Both the position numbers and the translations under genes were made by a program. Source: JAJYSO01 sp964586655 (GTDB taxonomy: Bacteria; Bacteroidota; Bacteroidia; Flavobacteriales; Flavobacteriaceae). Taken from it: DNA of 62,587 nucleotides. A model generated the notes under the pieces. That model ran no database searches. It was not told where the DNA came from and saw only the letters and a list, made by a program, of their open reading frames with translations. Shown in pieces: positions 26,264-35,274 of the stretch (position 1 is the first letter of the stretch; the number at the start of each line of letters is the position of its first letter). The stretch lies in the NCBI GenBank assembly GCA_964586655.1, contig CAZPGY010000016.1:1-62587 (forward strand). Reading direction: 5' to 3'.

Positions 26264-27007
26264 TCAACGGTTTAAAAATTTTTCTTTCAGCAACAAATAT
26301 ATGAACTTTGTGTTTCCCACAAGGTATCTTTTCCACATCCGTTTGGGTTCTTGAATAAGTCGGTATAGCCATTCGAGTCCGCTGTTTTGCATCCATTTGG
26401 GGGCGCGTTTGGTTTTTCCGGCCAGCACATCAAAGCTGCCACCAACGCCCATAATGAAATTAACGCGGCTTAAGGCCGATTTGTGGGTGTTGATAAAAAT
26501 CTCCTTTTTTGGGGAGGTAATGGCGACGAAAAGCATGTGTGCGTTGCTTTTTATAATGTCTGCGACAACCTGTTTTTCTTCGGCTTCGGAAAAATATCCG
26601 TGCTGGTATCCGGCAATGATTTCAGGGGCATACTGTGTTGATATTTTTTGAACTACAGCTTCTAAAACCGCCGGTTTAGCACCGAGTAGGTACACTTTAT
26701 AATCTTTTTCGTGAGCCAAAGCCAATAAATTGGTAAACAAATCAATGCCGGCTACCCGTTCTTTGAGTGGTCGATTTAAAAATTTTGATGCCCACACCAC
26801 GGCTTGACCGTCCGCATTGATAAGGTCGGCCTGGTTGACACTTTCGCGGAGTTCCTTGTCTTTTTGTAGTGCCACGATTTTCCCTGCATTGACGACCACA
26901 TGGTGGATTTGTTCCCCTTTTTCAATGCTCTCCTCCACTTTTTCAATGGTTTCCCGCATGGTCAAATTGTCGATTTCCGTGTTAAGAAAATGGCGTCGGT
27001 TTTCCAT
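26264..27007 (-). CDS. WecG/TagA/CpsF-family glycosyltransferase
   Basis: This 247-residue GT26-type enzyme has the family motif NADGQAVVWASKFLNRPLKERVAG (residues about 63-86), the YLLGAKPAVLEAV stretch and a conserved late GVGGSFDVLAGKTKRAPKWMQ. WecG and TagA transfer ManNAcA or ManNAc from the UDP-sugar to a lipid-linked acceptor. That fits the presence of wecB and wecC in the same locus, which make UDP-ManNAcA. A TAnnTTTG element lies 29 bases upstream, so this gene and the WcaJ gene may also have their own promoter. Confidence 0.92.
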   Translation of the reverse strand: MENRRHFLNTEIDNLTMRETIEKVEESIEKGEQIHHVVVNAGKIVALQKDKELRESVNQADLINADGQAVVWASKFLNRPLKERVAGIDLFTNLLALAHEKDYKVYLLGAKPAVLEAVVQKISTQYAPEIIAGYQHGYFSEAEEKQVVADIIKSNAHMLFVAITSPKKEIFINTHKSALSRVNFIMGVGGSFDVLAGKTKRAPKWMQNSGLEWLYRLIQEPKRMWKRYLVGNTKFIYLLLKEKFLNR

Positions 27008-27035
27008 TCTTTTTCCTGACCTAAAAATTAAAGGA

Positions 27036-27043
27036 CAAAAATA
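27036..27043 (-). promoter_or_regulatory. -7 promoter element upstream of the WecG/TagA-like gene
   Basis: The minus-strand sequence TATTTTTG matches TAnnTTTG exactly and ends 28 bases before the start codon. No TTG at the right distance was seen. Confidence 0.45.
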
Positions 27044-27106
27044 GGAAGTTTAAAACGTTATGAGTGATAGCTGCCCCCAATTTATGATCAAACTTGTCAG
27101 GAAAAT

Positions 27107-28093
27107 TCAGCGGAAGGTTTTAAATGGATGTTGGTGATGATTTTCTTTAATAAAATCTTTCATTTTTTTCAAAGAATAAGGAGAGAACGCCTTGGGATGG
27201 CCTATAATAACAAAATTGGCGGATTCCGAGCAATTTTTTTGATACTTTTTAAACGATTTTCTCAAATAAGACGCCTTAAACCCGTCCATTGAAACCACGC
27301 TGTGGGAAGGTGTGAAAAGCATCCTTAAGATTTCATTTTTAGGCTTTTGTATAGCCTCCCCCTTTCCAAAGGCCCTGTGTTTTGGGGAATTCATAATTTT
27401 AACAAAGGCAAACCGCCAAAAGAAAAGCGGATTGACCTTAATGGAGCTGATCGGGTATTCTTCAAATTGGCCGGCCTCATTTTTTTCCGTTATCTTATCG
27501 GAAAAACGGTAATAGGTCGTGTAATCTTCGACTTCGGAATAGTCATAGTATTGATTTTCGGAATGGTGCCGCCCTTTGGGAAAAACGGTGGAATCCATCA
27601 GCACCCCATTTTGCTTCAAAGCTTCTTTGATATGGGCAAAAGGCTGAATACTCCAACCGCCGGCACGGAAAGCCACCGGTTTTTGGTTCGACACCTCTTT
27701 TAGAACTTCCGTATATTTGGTGACAATTTCGAGCACCTCAGGTTTCGAAAAGTCGGCTAGTTTATAGCGTTCAGTATTAAACTTCCATTTTTGGCCATCA
27801 AAAAAGGAATCTTCCCAGTGGGGGTGGATATGCAACTCAATACCATGTCCGTTTTGGGCCAATTCCCTGATCTGGGCAGTGACTTTTTGCCAATCCTCTT
27901 CAAGTTGGGGGTGGGTTTCTTTTTGTTCTTTGAGCTTTATCAAATAGCCCGCATCGACAAAAAGATTGAGCTTGATTCCATAAGGCGTTACAATATCCAA
28001 CAATCGATTTGTCGGTTCGATCATGCAATTTTCGGGAACTCCGCTTTGAGCGCCAAAGAAAATTTCATAATCGAGCGTAATCCATATATGCAT
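27107..28093 (-). CDS. Polysaccharide-deacetylase-like protein
   Basis: This 328-residue protein begins at the ATG at 28093, which gives MHIWITLDYEIFFG, a typical deacetylase-like first strand. A longer frame would overlap the sulfotransferase gene by 88 bases and adds no domain. Candidate metal-site residues are the Asp of LDYE and the histidines of ELHIHPHWED (about 105-114). FRAGGWSIQP and VIIGHPKAFSP resemble other parts of the NodB-like barrel. It may N-deacetylate a sugar in the repeat unit. The family includes members of unknown activity, and no signal peptide is present, so cytosolic action is more likely. Confidence 0.75.
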   Translation of the reverse strand: MHIWITLDYEIFFGAQSGVPENCMIEPTNRLLDIVTPYGIKLNLFVDAGYLIKLKEQKETHPQLEEDWQKVTAQIRELAQNGHGIELHIHPHWEDSFFDGQKWKFNTERYKLADFSKPEVLEIVTKYTEVLKEVSNQKPVAFRAGGWSIQPFAHIKEALKQNGVLMDSTVFPKGRHHSENQYYDYSEVEDYTTYYRFSDKITEKNEAGQFEEYPISSIKVNPLFFWRFAFVKIMNSPKHRAFGKGEAIQKPKNEILRMLFTPSHSVVSMDGFKASYLRKSFKKYQKNCSESANFVIIGHPKAFSPYSLKKMKDFIKENHHQHPFKTFR

Positions 28094-28104
28094 TGGGCGT
28101 GAAT

Positions 28105-28968
28105 TCAGGGGTGATAACGATTTAACCACATGAACGGGCAAGATAAAATATAATAAGCTATTTGCTGTGTTTTGGTAAAATTTTTTTGCCATGCCTTGTC
28201 TTTACTCAAGCTTATTTTCTTTTTGGCTTTCATGCGGTTCCCCCCGATAATATGGGGCATTTTAAAATCATCGGGGAGCTGAATCTCTCCAGGCTCTTTT
28301 TCAAAAACATGCCGGTAAATTTTAGCAAGACTTTCTTCTGGGGTTTCGATCAAATCTTCATAACGTATCTTGATCACGTTCTTGTCAAAATGTGCCACGA
28401 GTTGCCCCCAAAAATTAATGAGGTTATAGTAGAGAATGGCCGAGAATGGCTTTTTAGGGGTTTGTACATTTTTTTGAAAGGAATGAACTACTCCACGAAC
28501 ATCACGAACCAGATAAACTCCCTTGATATGGTTGGACGGATTTTTTTTCAAGGCCAAATAACGGGCAATGTATTTAGAGGAGTCCAAAAGCCATTGTCGG
28601 GGATGCTTTTTTTGAACTTCCCGAAATACTTTTTCATGAACCCGAGTATAGGTTTCATTTGTTTTTTGGGTGCACCATTCCCGGGGAATTTTCCGGTGTT
28701 TTTCAACGGCTTTGGTAATTGCAAGGGCGGTATCAATTTCTCCGGGTTTAAAAGCTAAGGTTTGGACAATAGGTTGCCAGACGGGGCATTGCTGTAATTT
28801 TTCACCGCAAGAACAAGGTTTTTTCGCTTGCAAGTGTTCAAAAAATTGAAGCATTTCTCCAAGTGTAAAAACAGCGGGATGTGCGTGCAGCAAAGTAGCC
28901 AATAAGGTAGTCCCGCTGCGGCCGGCTCCCAATAAATAAATAATATGATTCTTACGGGTTGAGTTCAT
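28105..28968 (-). CDS. Sulfotransferase-family protein
   Basis: This 287-residue enzyme has the PAPS 5'-phosphosulfate-binding loop GAGRSGTTLLATLL at residues 14-27. A likely 3'-phosphate-binding segment YLVRDVRGVVHSF lies near residue 155, followed by IRYEDLIETPEESLAKIY. Both are standard for carbohydrate and related sulfotransferases. Four cysteines in KKPCSCGEKLQQCPVW (about 50-65) are a less common insertion. It would add sulfate to the polymer built by this locus. CysQ, encoded at the other end of the cluster, would remove the PAP by-product. It precedes the deacetylase-like gene by 11 bases. Confidence 0.87.
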   Translation of the reverse strand: MNSTRKNHIIYLLGAGRSGTTLLATLLHAHPAVFTLGEMLQFFEHLQAKKPCSCGEKLQQCPVWQPIVQTLAFKPGEIDTALAITKAVEKHRKIPREWCTQKTNETYTRVHEKVFREVQKKHPRQWLLDSSKYIARYLALKKNPSNHIKGVYLVRDVRGVVHSFQKNVQTPKKPFSAILYYNLINFWGQLVAHFDKNVIKIRYEDLIETPEESLAKIYRHVFEKEPGEIQLPDDFKMPHIIGGNRMKAKKKISLSKDKAWQKNFTKTQQIAYYILSCPFMWLNRYHP

Positions 28969-28979
28969 AGCAATTTAAA

Positions 28980-30266
28980 TCAATGACTCAGCTTTTTTTG
29001 GGGTGCCTGCAAATATTTTCGGTTCTCCAAATAGAAAAGTGTGCTGAATACTGCGATAAAATTAATGCCCATATTGCGGTATAGATAATTTTCAATCAGC
29101 AATATACCGAGTATCATTATCAGGTACTCGATAAAAATAATTTTTTTGTGCCGGAGGGCCAGATAAAAATTACCCGAGAAAAAGATCAGTAACAAAGCAA
29201 GTCCAAAAACTCCGAAAAGCACCATATAGCTAAGGAATTGGTTATGAGTATTGTATTTATATTGATGGGAGGCTTTCATGTGGTACCGCACATATTTTTG
29301 GTCCAATAATTCCCTTTCGGTTCCGGAACCATGGCCAATCACAGGTTTTTCCAAAAAGACCTCCCAAGCCACGATCCAACGCGACATTCGCGAATCGGCT
29401 TTAATGTCCACAGAAGTATTATGGGTTCCAATATTGGGGCTCAAATCCCATATCGTGCCGTAAACAAATTTATGAAAAGCATAGGTTTGTTCTAATTTGG
29501 GTAAACTCAATACGAACAAAATAACAACGGCCGTGCTCAGTGCTGCAAAAGTTTTCCAAGAAAGATGGGTTAAAAAAAACAGAAACAAAATGACGAAAGT
29601 GGAAAAATAAGTAATCCGGCTGTTGAGGAAAACAATAGCGACCAGGAGGATAAGGCTCAGGATAAAACGCAGCCATTTTTTAAGGGATGTCCCGGGGTTC
29701 AGAAGAAATATCAGCGCCATTGCATAATAAGAACCTATATAAATCGGGTGCATGTGGCTCAGCGGGGCTACAAACTTCATATTGGTATACCAATAACTGA
29801 ACACCACATGCCAGTTGAGGGTTTCCTCGAGGGATAAACGATAAAAATTGATACTGAGCAGAATGACCGCACTGACAATGCTGCCTGCAATGAGGCCGTA
29901 GGCTCCGTATCTCATCAGTTTTTTAACATTCAAATTTTTGCGGAGGATCAAAAGAGGGACAAATAGGAAGAACAAAACTTTGATGACCTCGTGGAAGGCT
30001 TCCCCCTTCATCTGGGAGTAAAAAGCTCCAATCAACACAGGGACAAAAAAGATAATGGGACTTAGCAGATAAAAAGACCTTTTTTTTAGAGGTGCGGTGT
30101 TCACGCCCTCCAAAAAGAAAGAAATCAGGGAGGTAGTCACCAAAAGCCCGAGCCCTACATTGCTGAATGAAGTTTTTAAGGGCAGGCAAAACAAGGCCAA
30201 AAATAAACTGATATAGGTGCCGTAACACAGCTTCTCTTTTAAGCTCGAATGGTTTAATTTAGTCAA
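28980..30266 (-). CDS. O-antigen ligase/polymerase-family membrane protein (Wzy/WaaL)
   Basis: This 428-residue protein has about 11-12 hydrophobic helices. A large loop between late helices (about 270-345) carries the signature of the O-antigen ligase (Wzy_C) family, with SRMSRWIVAWEVFLEKPVIGHGSGTE and SHQYKYNTHNQFLSYMV. The start codon appears to be TTG at 30266, because a stop lies directly upstream and no ATG occurs nearby. It is one of three polymerase/ligase-like proteins in the locus and shows the clearest Wzy_C signature. Confidence 0.85.
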   Translation of the reverse strand: MTKLNHSSLKEKLCYGTYISLFLALFCLPLKTSFSNVGLGLLVTTSLISFFLEGVNTAPLKKRSFYLLSPIIFFVPVLIGAFYSQMKGEAFHEVIKVLFFLFVPLLILRKNLNVKKLMRYGAYGLIAGSIVSAVILLSINFYRLSLEETLNWHVVFSYWYTNMKFVAPLSHMHPIYIGSYYAMALIFLLNPGTSLKKWLRFILSLILLVAIVFLNSRITYFSTFVILFLFFLTHLSWKTFAALSTAVVILFVLSLPKLEQTYAFHKFVYGTIWDLSPNIGTHNTSVDIKADSRMSRWIVAWEVFLEKPVIGHGSGTERELLDQKYVRYHMKASHQYKYNTHNQFLSYMVLFGVFGLALLLIFFSGNFYLALRHKKIIFIEYLIMILGILLIENYLYRNMGINFIAVFSTLFYLENRKYLQAPQKKLSH

Positions 30267-30365
30267 TTAATCAAGGTTTTAAAATTCAGGTGCTTTGGTG
30301 CCCTAAAATAACAAAATATTTTCCAATATGCTTTCCCCTTTTTGCATTCAATAGGGAGAAAAAAG

Positions 30366-32597
30366 CTAATCCGGAGCCTCCAGGGCTTTCATTTTAAGAT
30401 AAAGCTGTTTGGTCACCTTGTTTTTATCGTACTGTTTTGCTGTACGTAGAGCCTGCGATTTCATGTTTTGTCGTTTCGGTGCGGGCAAATTAAAAAAATA
30501 GCCTATTTTTTCTGCCAAATCCCCGGCGTCCCCCGGATTGAAAAACAGTCCGTTGAGTTGGTCTTCCAAATAAGTTTCGACTCCGGCCATCTTGCTACCG
30601 ATAACGGGAACCTGGCAAGCCATGGCTTCTAAGCCGACCAAGCCCAAACTTTCAGGCAAGGTGGAGGAAAAAACAAAAACATCAAAACCGTGGTATAACC
30701 GGGCGAGTTCCTGCTGAGGCACGGCATCGATAAATTCAACTTCGTGATCGAGGTCAAGCTGGGTTATTTTTTGTTTTAACTGATCTATTTGGGATCCGCG
30801 CCCAATCATGGTGGCATGGAATTCAAATTGCTGTTGTTTCAGTTGATACAAGGATTCCAGAAAAATGTCCCAGCCCTTTCCCGGTACGATTCGCGAGATA
30901 AAACCGATCTCAGGGATGTTCTTTTCTTTTTGTGGATTTTGAGGGGGATAAAACACTTCCGGATCAATCCCGCCGGAGGGGGAAATGTGGTAAACAGCAT
31001 CCCCAATATCTGGATATTGTTTACGCATAATATTTTTGAGGTATGCTGAAGGCACCACGATCAAATCGGCCCGTTGGAGCACCCAGGCATTATAAATGTC
31101 GATTTTTTTATCTCGGGATTTAAAGATGTCCGATCCGTGAATATTGATGCATAACTTTTCTTTTTTTCCAAAGATCTTCATCAACAGGTATAAAATTGGG
31201 GTGTGGTGGGAAATAAAATGTACGTAAACCACCTTAAAATCATCAAAAACATAATGATAGGCAATACCGATATAATGGAAAAGATAACGAAAGCTGTTTT
31301 TTAACTTAGAAGTAGATTTTCCACGAATGACACTACGGTGTGAAAACCGGACGCCCCATTTTTTTAGGGACTTCACCACATTAAAGACAAAAGTACCATA
31401 GGTAGGTGTTTTTTTGGAGGGGTACATATTGGAAATGAGGAATACTTTCATTTTTGAAGATTTTTTATACCGGGATTGAACCAACACGGCCAAGGCGGCA
31501 AACCAAAGGCTGGCGGTGGTATTGAATAAAAACTGCCCGGCAAGCGCACCACAGATCAACACCAAGCCAAAACCGATTTTAAAACGGGATGGGGTGGAGC
31601 GGAAATAGGTTTTGGCATAAAAAATTGCAAAGAAGAGGCTTCCGACGAGGCCAAAAAAGATCAATAAATCGGGCACGGCCATTTCCACGAGGAGTCGTCC
31701 TGAATCTCTTCCACCAAACAGGTAGTTCACCCAGGTCCAATGCTCGGCGTAATAATGGGAGGCCTTTAAGAGAAGATCGCTTCTAAAAGAGGTGATGCTC
31801 GTCCAAAAGCCTTGTTCTTGATAAAGATGAAAGAACATGGTAAGTGTGGCTTTCAACTTTAAGGGGATCAACAGGAAAATAAGTGTGCCCATGCCCAACA
31901 AAATAGCCCCTATCAACGCAAAGAGTTTAACTTTATGCTGGGATTTGAACAATAAATAAACAACGACCATCCCGAGGAACAAAAAAGGCAGTTTGGTGCC
32001 CAGGATGGGGATCACAATCAAAATAGCAATTAAAAGAATTAGATACTTTTTGATGTCCTTCCTAAAGAAATAAACCCAAAGCCCGGCAAACATAATAAAA
32101 TAAGAGGCGTCGATAGAGCGCTTGAGCAGACCTTTATAGCCAAACCTACCGGCAACATAAGTTTGGAAACCATCGATATGAAAGAGGAGTCCGAGCACGA
32201 TGGAAACAATCCCCAAATAGATGAAAAAAAGTCCACATTTAATTAAAAATCGCCGTTTTTTATCAGTATTTAGCAAGGTTTTAAAGGCGTAAAAGTAGAT
32301 AAAAACTGAGAGGTATTTCAGCAACATCCTCAAGTTGTCAAAGTTAAGGAGTTGAAAGCTGTACCCGATTAAAAAAGAAAGGCCAAGCCCAAGGAGAATT
32401 ACAGGCAAACGAAAACTTTTCTTTAGGGCGATCAGGGTCAGCACTAAAATAATTACGGCTTTTGCGGCGGTAAGCGCAAAAAGATTTTGAGGGTGATAAA
32501 ATTGCCATTGCCCTTGAACAATATCCAAAAAGACCAAGCCCAGAAAGCAAAAACCGGGAAGGCAATACTTGTATTTTGTAACTATTTTATAGGTCAT
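30366..32597 (-). CDS. Wzy-like membrane domain fused to a GT4 glycosyltransferase (possible 1-bp fusion of two genes)
   Basis: This 743-residue frame joins two usually separate proteins. Residues 1 to about 380 are a polytopic membrane protein of the Wzy type, with about ten helices and a loop with SITSFRSDLLLKASHYYAEH. From residue 383 a complete GT4 glycosyltransferase starts with its own typical N-terminus MKVFLISNMYPSKK. It has the motifs INIHGSD, FISRIVPGKGWDIFLESL and the donor-site SLGLVGLEAMACQVPVIGS. At the junction a run of six A (31461-31466, T on the plus strand) precedes the internal ATG (31451-31449). With one A fewer, the first frame would end in a TGA overlapping that ATG (ATGA), the usual layout of coupled genes. 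So either a real fusion, a phase-variable switch or a sequencing indel is possible. Confidence 0.85.
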   Translation of the reverse strand: MTYKIVTKYKYCLPGFCFLGLVFLDIVQGQWQFYHPQNLFALTAAKAVIILVLTLIALKKSFRLPVILLGLGLSFLIGYSFQLLNFDNLRMLLKYLSVFIYFYAFKTLLNTDKKRRFLIKCGLFFIYLGIVSIVLGLLFHIDGFQTYVAGRFGYKGLLKRSIDASYFIMFAGLWVYFFRKDIKKYLILLIAILIVIPILGTKLPFLFLGMVVVYLLFKSQHKVKLFALIGAILLGMGTLIFLLIPLKLKATLTMFFHLYQEQGFWTSITSFRSDLLLKASHYYAEHWTWVNYLFGGRDSGRLLVEMAVPDLLIFFGLVGSLFFAIFYAKTYFRSTPSRFKIGFGLVLICGALAGQFLFNTTASLWFAALAVLVQSRYKKSSKMKVFLISNMYPSKKTPTYGTFVFNVVKSLKKWGVRFSHRSVIRGKSTSKLKNSFRYLFHYIGIAYHYVFDDFKVVYVHFISHHTPILYLLMKIFGKKEKLCINIHGSDIFKSRDKKIDIYNAWVLQRADLIVVPSAYLKNIMRKQYPDIGDAVYHISPSGGIDPEVFYPPQNPQKEKNIPEIGFISRIVPGKGWDIFLESLYQLKQQQFEFHATMIGRGSQIDQLKQKITQLDLDHEVEFIDAVPQQELARLYHGFDVFVFSSTLPESLGLVGLEAMACQVPVIGSKMAGVETYLEDQLNGLFFNPGDAGDLAEKIGYFFNLPAPKRQNMKSQALRTAKQYDKNKVTKQLYLKMKALEAPD

Positions 32598-33891
32598 GAT
32601 TCACGTGTTCTCCCCATTTAAAACGACAATAAAGACGGCTATCGTTGGGGGATTGGATGGTGTTTTTCGGTTTATAGAACATTAGGGCCAGGGCAAAAGC
32701 AAGCTGAAAAGCGGCAATTCCCGAGCTAAAAACATGCCCGGCCAAATTGGCTACAAAGCAAATGAAAATAAGGAAGACAAAGACGCTTTTGGCATAGGGA
32801 TATTTTTTTATGGTCATTAACAAACGGGCGTTCATAAACCAATAGGCAACGACAAATAGCAACACCAATAGCCCGATGATGCCGGCCGAATAAAGCCAAG
32901 TGATAAAATCAATTTCAGCAATATTACTCACGTGATCAACATAAAATGTTTCTCCCACTCCAAATATTTTTTCCGACACCGAATAATTATGCATGAACAA
33001 ATCCCAGCCTTCGGCCACAAAGTGATTGCGGTTAGACAATAAGACGGTCAAAAAATCATAATTATTGATTCGGGCTTTGTATTGCAGGTCTTTGATAACC
33101 CCGGTTTCTACAATTCCTTTATAAAAAGCATAGACGATTAAGGGAATCCCGACGATGGTAAAATAAAAAAGGCGCCTGACCCATTTTGCTTTGAATTTAG
33201 CGGGAATGGCACTGATATAAGGGATGAGAAAAACAATAAAAACCCCGGCCAAAACGGTTTTTGAAGTTATCAGTGCCGCAAAAAAAAGGAAACAAAGAAA
33301 GAAGATCAAGTTGGTCACATGTTTCCGGTTTTGTTTAAAATAAGCAGCTATAAGGAAACCCAACGCCAAAACGAGGATGGTAAGCTCATTACCGGCATAA
33401 ATAAAGCCTTTGGTGCCCAGGGCGTTTTCGTATCCGGCGTGGTAAAAAGGTTGACCCAGTCCCAAAGCTCCTAAAAGCATATTAACCGTAATAAAAAAGA
33501 AAGCCCCGCCGATCATTAATTTAAAATAAGGACGCAAGCGTTCACTGTAAGCGCTCTGAAACAGGGTTTTGAAATAGAAAAAAGCAAGGGGAATGCAAAA
33601 CCATTTGACGGCAAAAATCACATCTTGCACAAAATTCGAAAAGCTACCGGTCCGCAAGAGCCCAAAAACGGGTGCGGTTTGAAAGCAAACTCCGATCAAT
33701 AGGATAAACCCAAAATCTTTGGAAGGGATCATCCGGATAAAGATTAAAAAGATAATAAAAGACTTAAACACTTGACTAATGGGGATATCAATGCTGTGGT
33801 TGATGAAAAAACCATTAAACATATCCACGATCACCGTGAAAGTAAGCAGGATTAGGACAAATTGGTCGTATATTTTTAAGTTGTTGTGCAA
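32587..33891 (-). CDS. Polytopic membrane protein, O-antigen polymerase-like
   Basis: This 434-residue protein has about 11 transmembrane helices. A large periplasmic-type loop (about 270-325) contains LTVLLSNRNHFVAEGWDLFMHNYSV and a GVGETFYVDHVSN segment, which resembles the Wzy loop 'GxG..yvd'. No other domain is visible. The frame opens with TTG at 33891 and no earlier ATG; a stop lies six codons upstream. It overlaps the next gene by 11 bases, implying coupled translation. It could be the true Wzy polymerase of the locus; the three candidates cannot be ranked from sequence alone. Confidence 0.75.
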   Translation of the reverse strand: MHNNLKIYDQFVLILLTFTVIVDMFNGFFINHSIDIPISQVFKSFIIFLIFIRMIPSKDFGFILLIGVCFQTAPVFGLLRTGSFSNFVQDVIFAVKWFCIPLAFFYFKTLFQSAYSERLRPYFKLMIGGAFFFITVNMLLGALGLGQPFYHAGYENALGTKGFIYAGNELTILVLALGFLIAAYFKQNRKHVTNLIFFLCFLFFAALITSKTVLAGVFIVFLIPYISAIPAKFKAKWVRRLFYFTIVGIPLIVYAFYKGIVETGVIKDLQYKARINNYDFLTVLLSNRNHFVAEGWDLFMHNYSVSEKIFGVGETFYVDHVSNIAEIDFITWLYSAGIIGLLVLLFVVAYWFMNARLLMTIKKYPYAKSVFVFLIFICFVANLAGHVFSSGIAAFQLAFALALMFYKPKNTIQSPNDSRLYCRFKWGEHVNHDL

Positions 33892-33956
33892 GCTAAGCGT
33901 ATTAACTCAAGAAATTAAACTTTGAAAGCTAAGAATTTTCTATTGATTTAAAGGGT

Positions 33957-35258
33957 TTAAAAGGGGTAGAAAAAAATCCTGACTTTAAATTTTCGCCAAG
34001 CAAATACGGCTGCCAGGATATTCCAAGTACTCACCCCAACAATACTGCTAATGGCCGCACCGTAATAACCATAGGGTTTGACCAAGAAAAAATCCAAAAT
34101 CAAATTGACCAAGAAAGCGATAAAAACCAAGTTCCGGAAAATTTTTTGATGACCGGTCATTTCAAAAACGGCTCCTGTCGGACCACAAAAAGCGTTGATA
34201 AATTGACCAATGCAAAGTAAAATCAAGAGGGTATCGCCCACTATAAATTCCGGTCCGAAAAGTCCCAATATAAAATCCCTAAAGACAATAATGCTCAATA
34301 AAACAATCACCGCAAAGCAAAAATTGATTTTGGCGGCAAGTTGAATTAATTTCTTAAAGGCGTGCCGGTTCTTTTCAGCATAGGCTTTCGCTAATTTTGG
34401 AGCCAGAATGGAGTCAATGGCATGAACCGAAAAAACGACGACGGTGGCTATTTTCAACACTGTATTAAAAATTCCCACCTCAGTTTTGCTGCGGTAAATT
34501 CCTATAAAAATAGTGTCTGTCCAGCTTAAAAAAAGCATGATTCCCACGGAAAAAAGCATGGGAAGGGAACTTCTGATATAGGCGTTGAGTTTAAAATCCC
34601 CGCGTTCGCTTTTTTGAGCACCAAGATATCGGTTCACCCAATAAAAGGAGTAAATACACAAGGCAAGCAAGCCAATGGTGTGCGCTAATCCGGGGATAAA
34701 TTTTTCTTTGAAGCCCAACAAATAAAACCCCACTACAAAAAAGATAACCCCAAAAAAGAACCGAGCCATGTTTTTGATAAACGCCATTTGTTTGATATCT
34801 CGTAGCCCCCTCAAGGCCGCTGAATTAATAGCGATCATGGTCCAAAGGGGAATGGAAATCGCACCGTAAACAATATAGAGGGAAGAGTCAAACCCAAAAG
34901 CTGAGGCCAGAAAATCCCGCAGGAAAAAGCAAATTGCCCCCATGATCACTGATAAAATCAGAGATAACTTCAAGGTTTTACGATAGACATATTTGGCCTC
35001 CCCCAAGGTTTGGGAAGAAAAGGTTTTGACCAGGTTGATATCGAAACCCATACGCGGAATTAAGGAACCAATCAAAAAAACAGAAAAATAAATCGATACC
35101 AAGCCTTGTACCCCGGCACCATATAACCGGGTGACCAGCAAGATAAATCCATAGGCCGAAAGCGCCCCAAAAACCTTGATGAAAAAAAAGGAACTGCTTT
35201 TTAGAATCAATTCCTTGATATCGACATCTTTTATATATTTTGATAAGATCTTGATCAT
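33957..35258 (-). CDS. Wzx-type polysaccharide flippase
   Basis: This 433-residue member of the MATE-like polysaccharide transport family has about 12-14 transmembrane helices. Family phrases are FFFIKVFGALSAYGFILLVTRLYGAGVQGL near the start and ILLLCIGQFINAFCGPTGAVFEMTGHQKIFR in the C-terminal half. It would flip lipid-linked repeat units across the inner membrane. The ATG at 35258 is preferred; the longer frame needs a TTG at 35285 that overlaps the preceding gene by 11 bases. Confidence 0.92.
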   Translation of the reverse strand: MIKILSKYIKDVDIKELILKSSSFFFIKVFGALSAYGFILLVTRLYGAGVQGLVSIYFSVFLIGSLIPRMGFDINLVKTFSSQTLGEAKYVYRKTLKLSLILSVIMGAICFFLRDFLASAFGFDSSLYIVYGAISIPLWTMIAINSAALRGLRDIKQMAFIKNMARFFFGVIFFVVGFYLLGFKEKFIPGLAHTIGLLALCIYSFYWVNRYLGAQKSERGDFKLNAYIRSSLPMLFSVGIMLFLSWTDTIFIGIYRSKTEVGIFNTVLKIATVVVFSVHAIDSILAPKLAKAYAEKNRHAFKKLIQLAAKINFCFAVIVLLSIIVFRDFILGLFGPEFIVGDTLLILLCIGQFINAFCGPTGAVFEMTGHQKIFRNLVFIAFLVNLILDFFLVKPYGYYGAAISSIVGVSTWNILAAVFAWRKFKVRIFFYPF

Positions 35259-35274
35259 GACAGGGGTACGGGGT

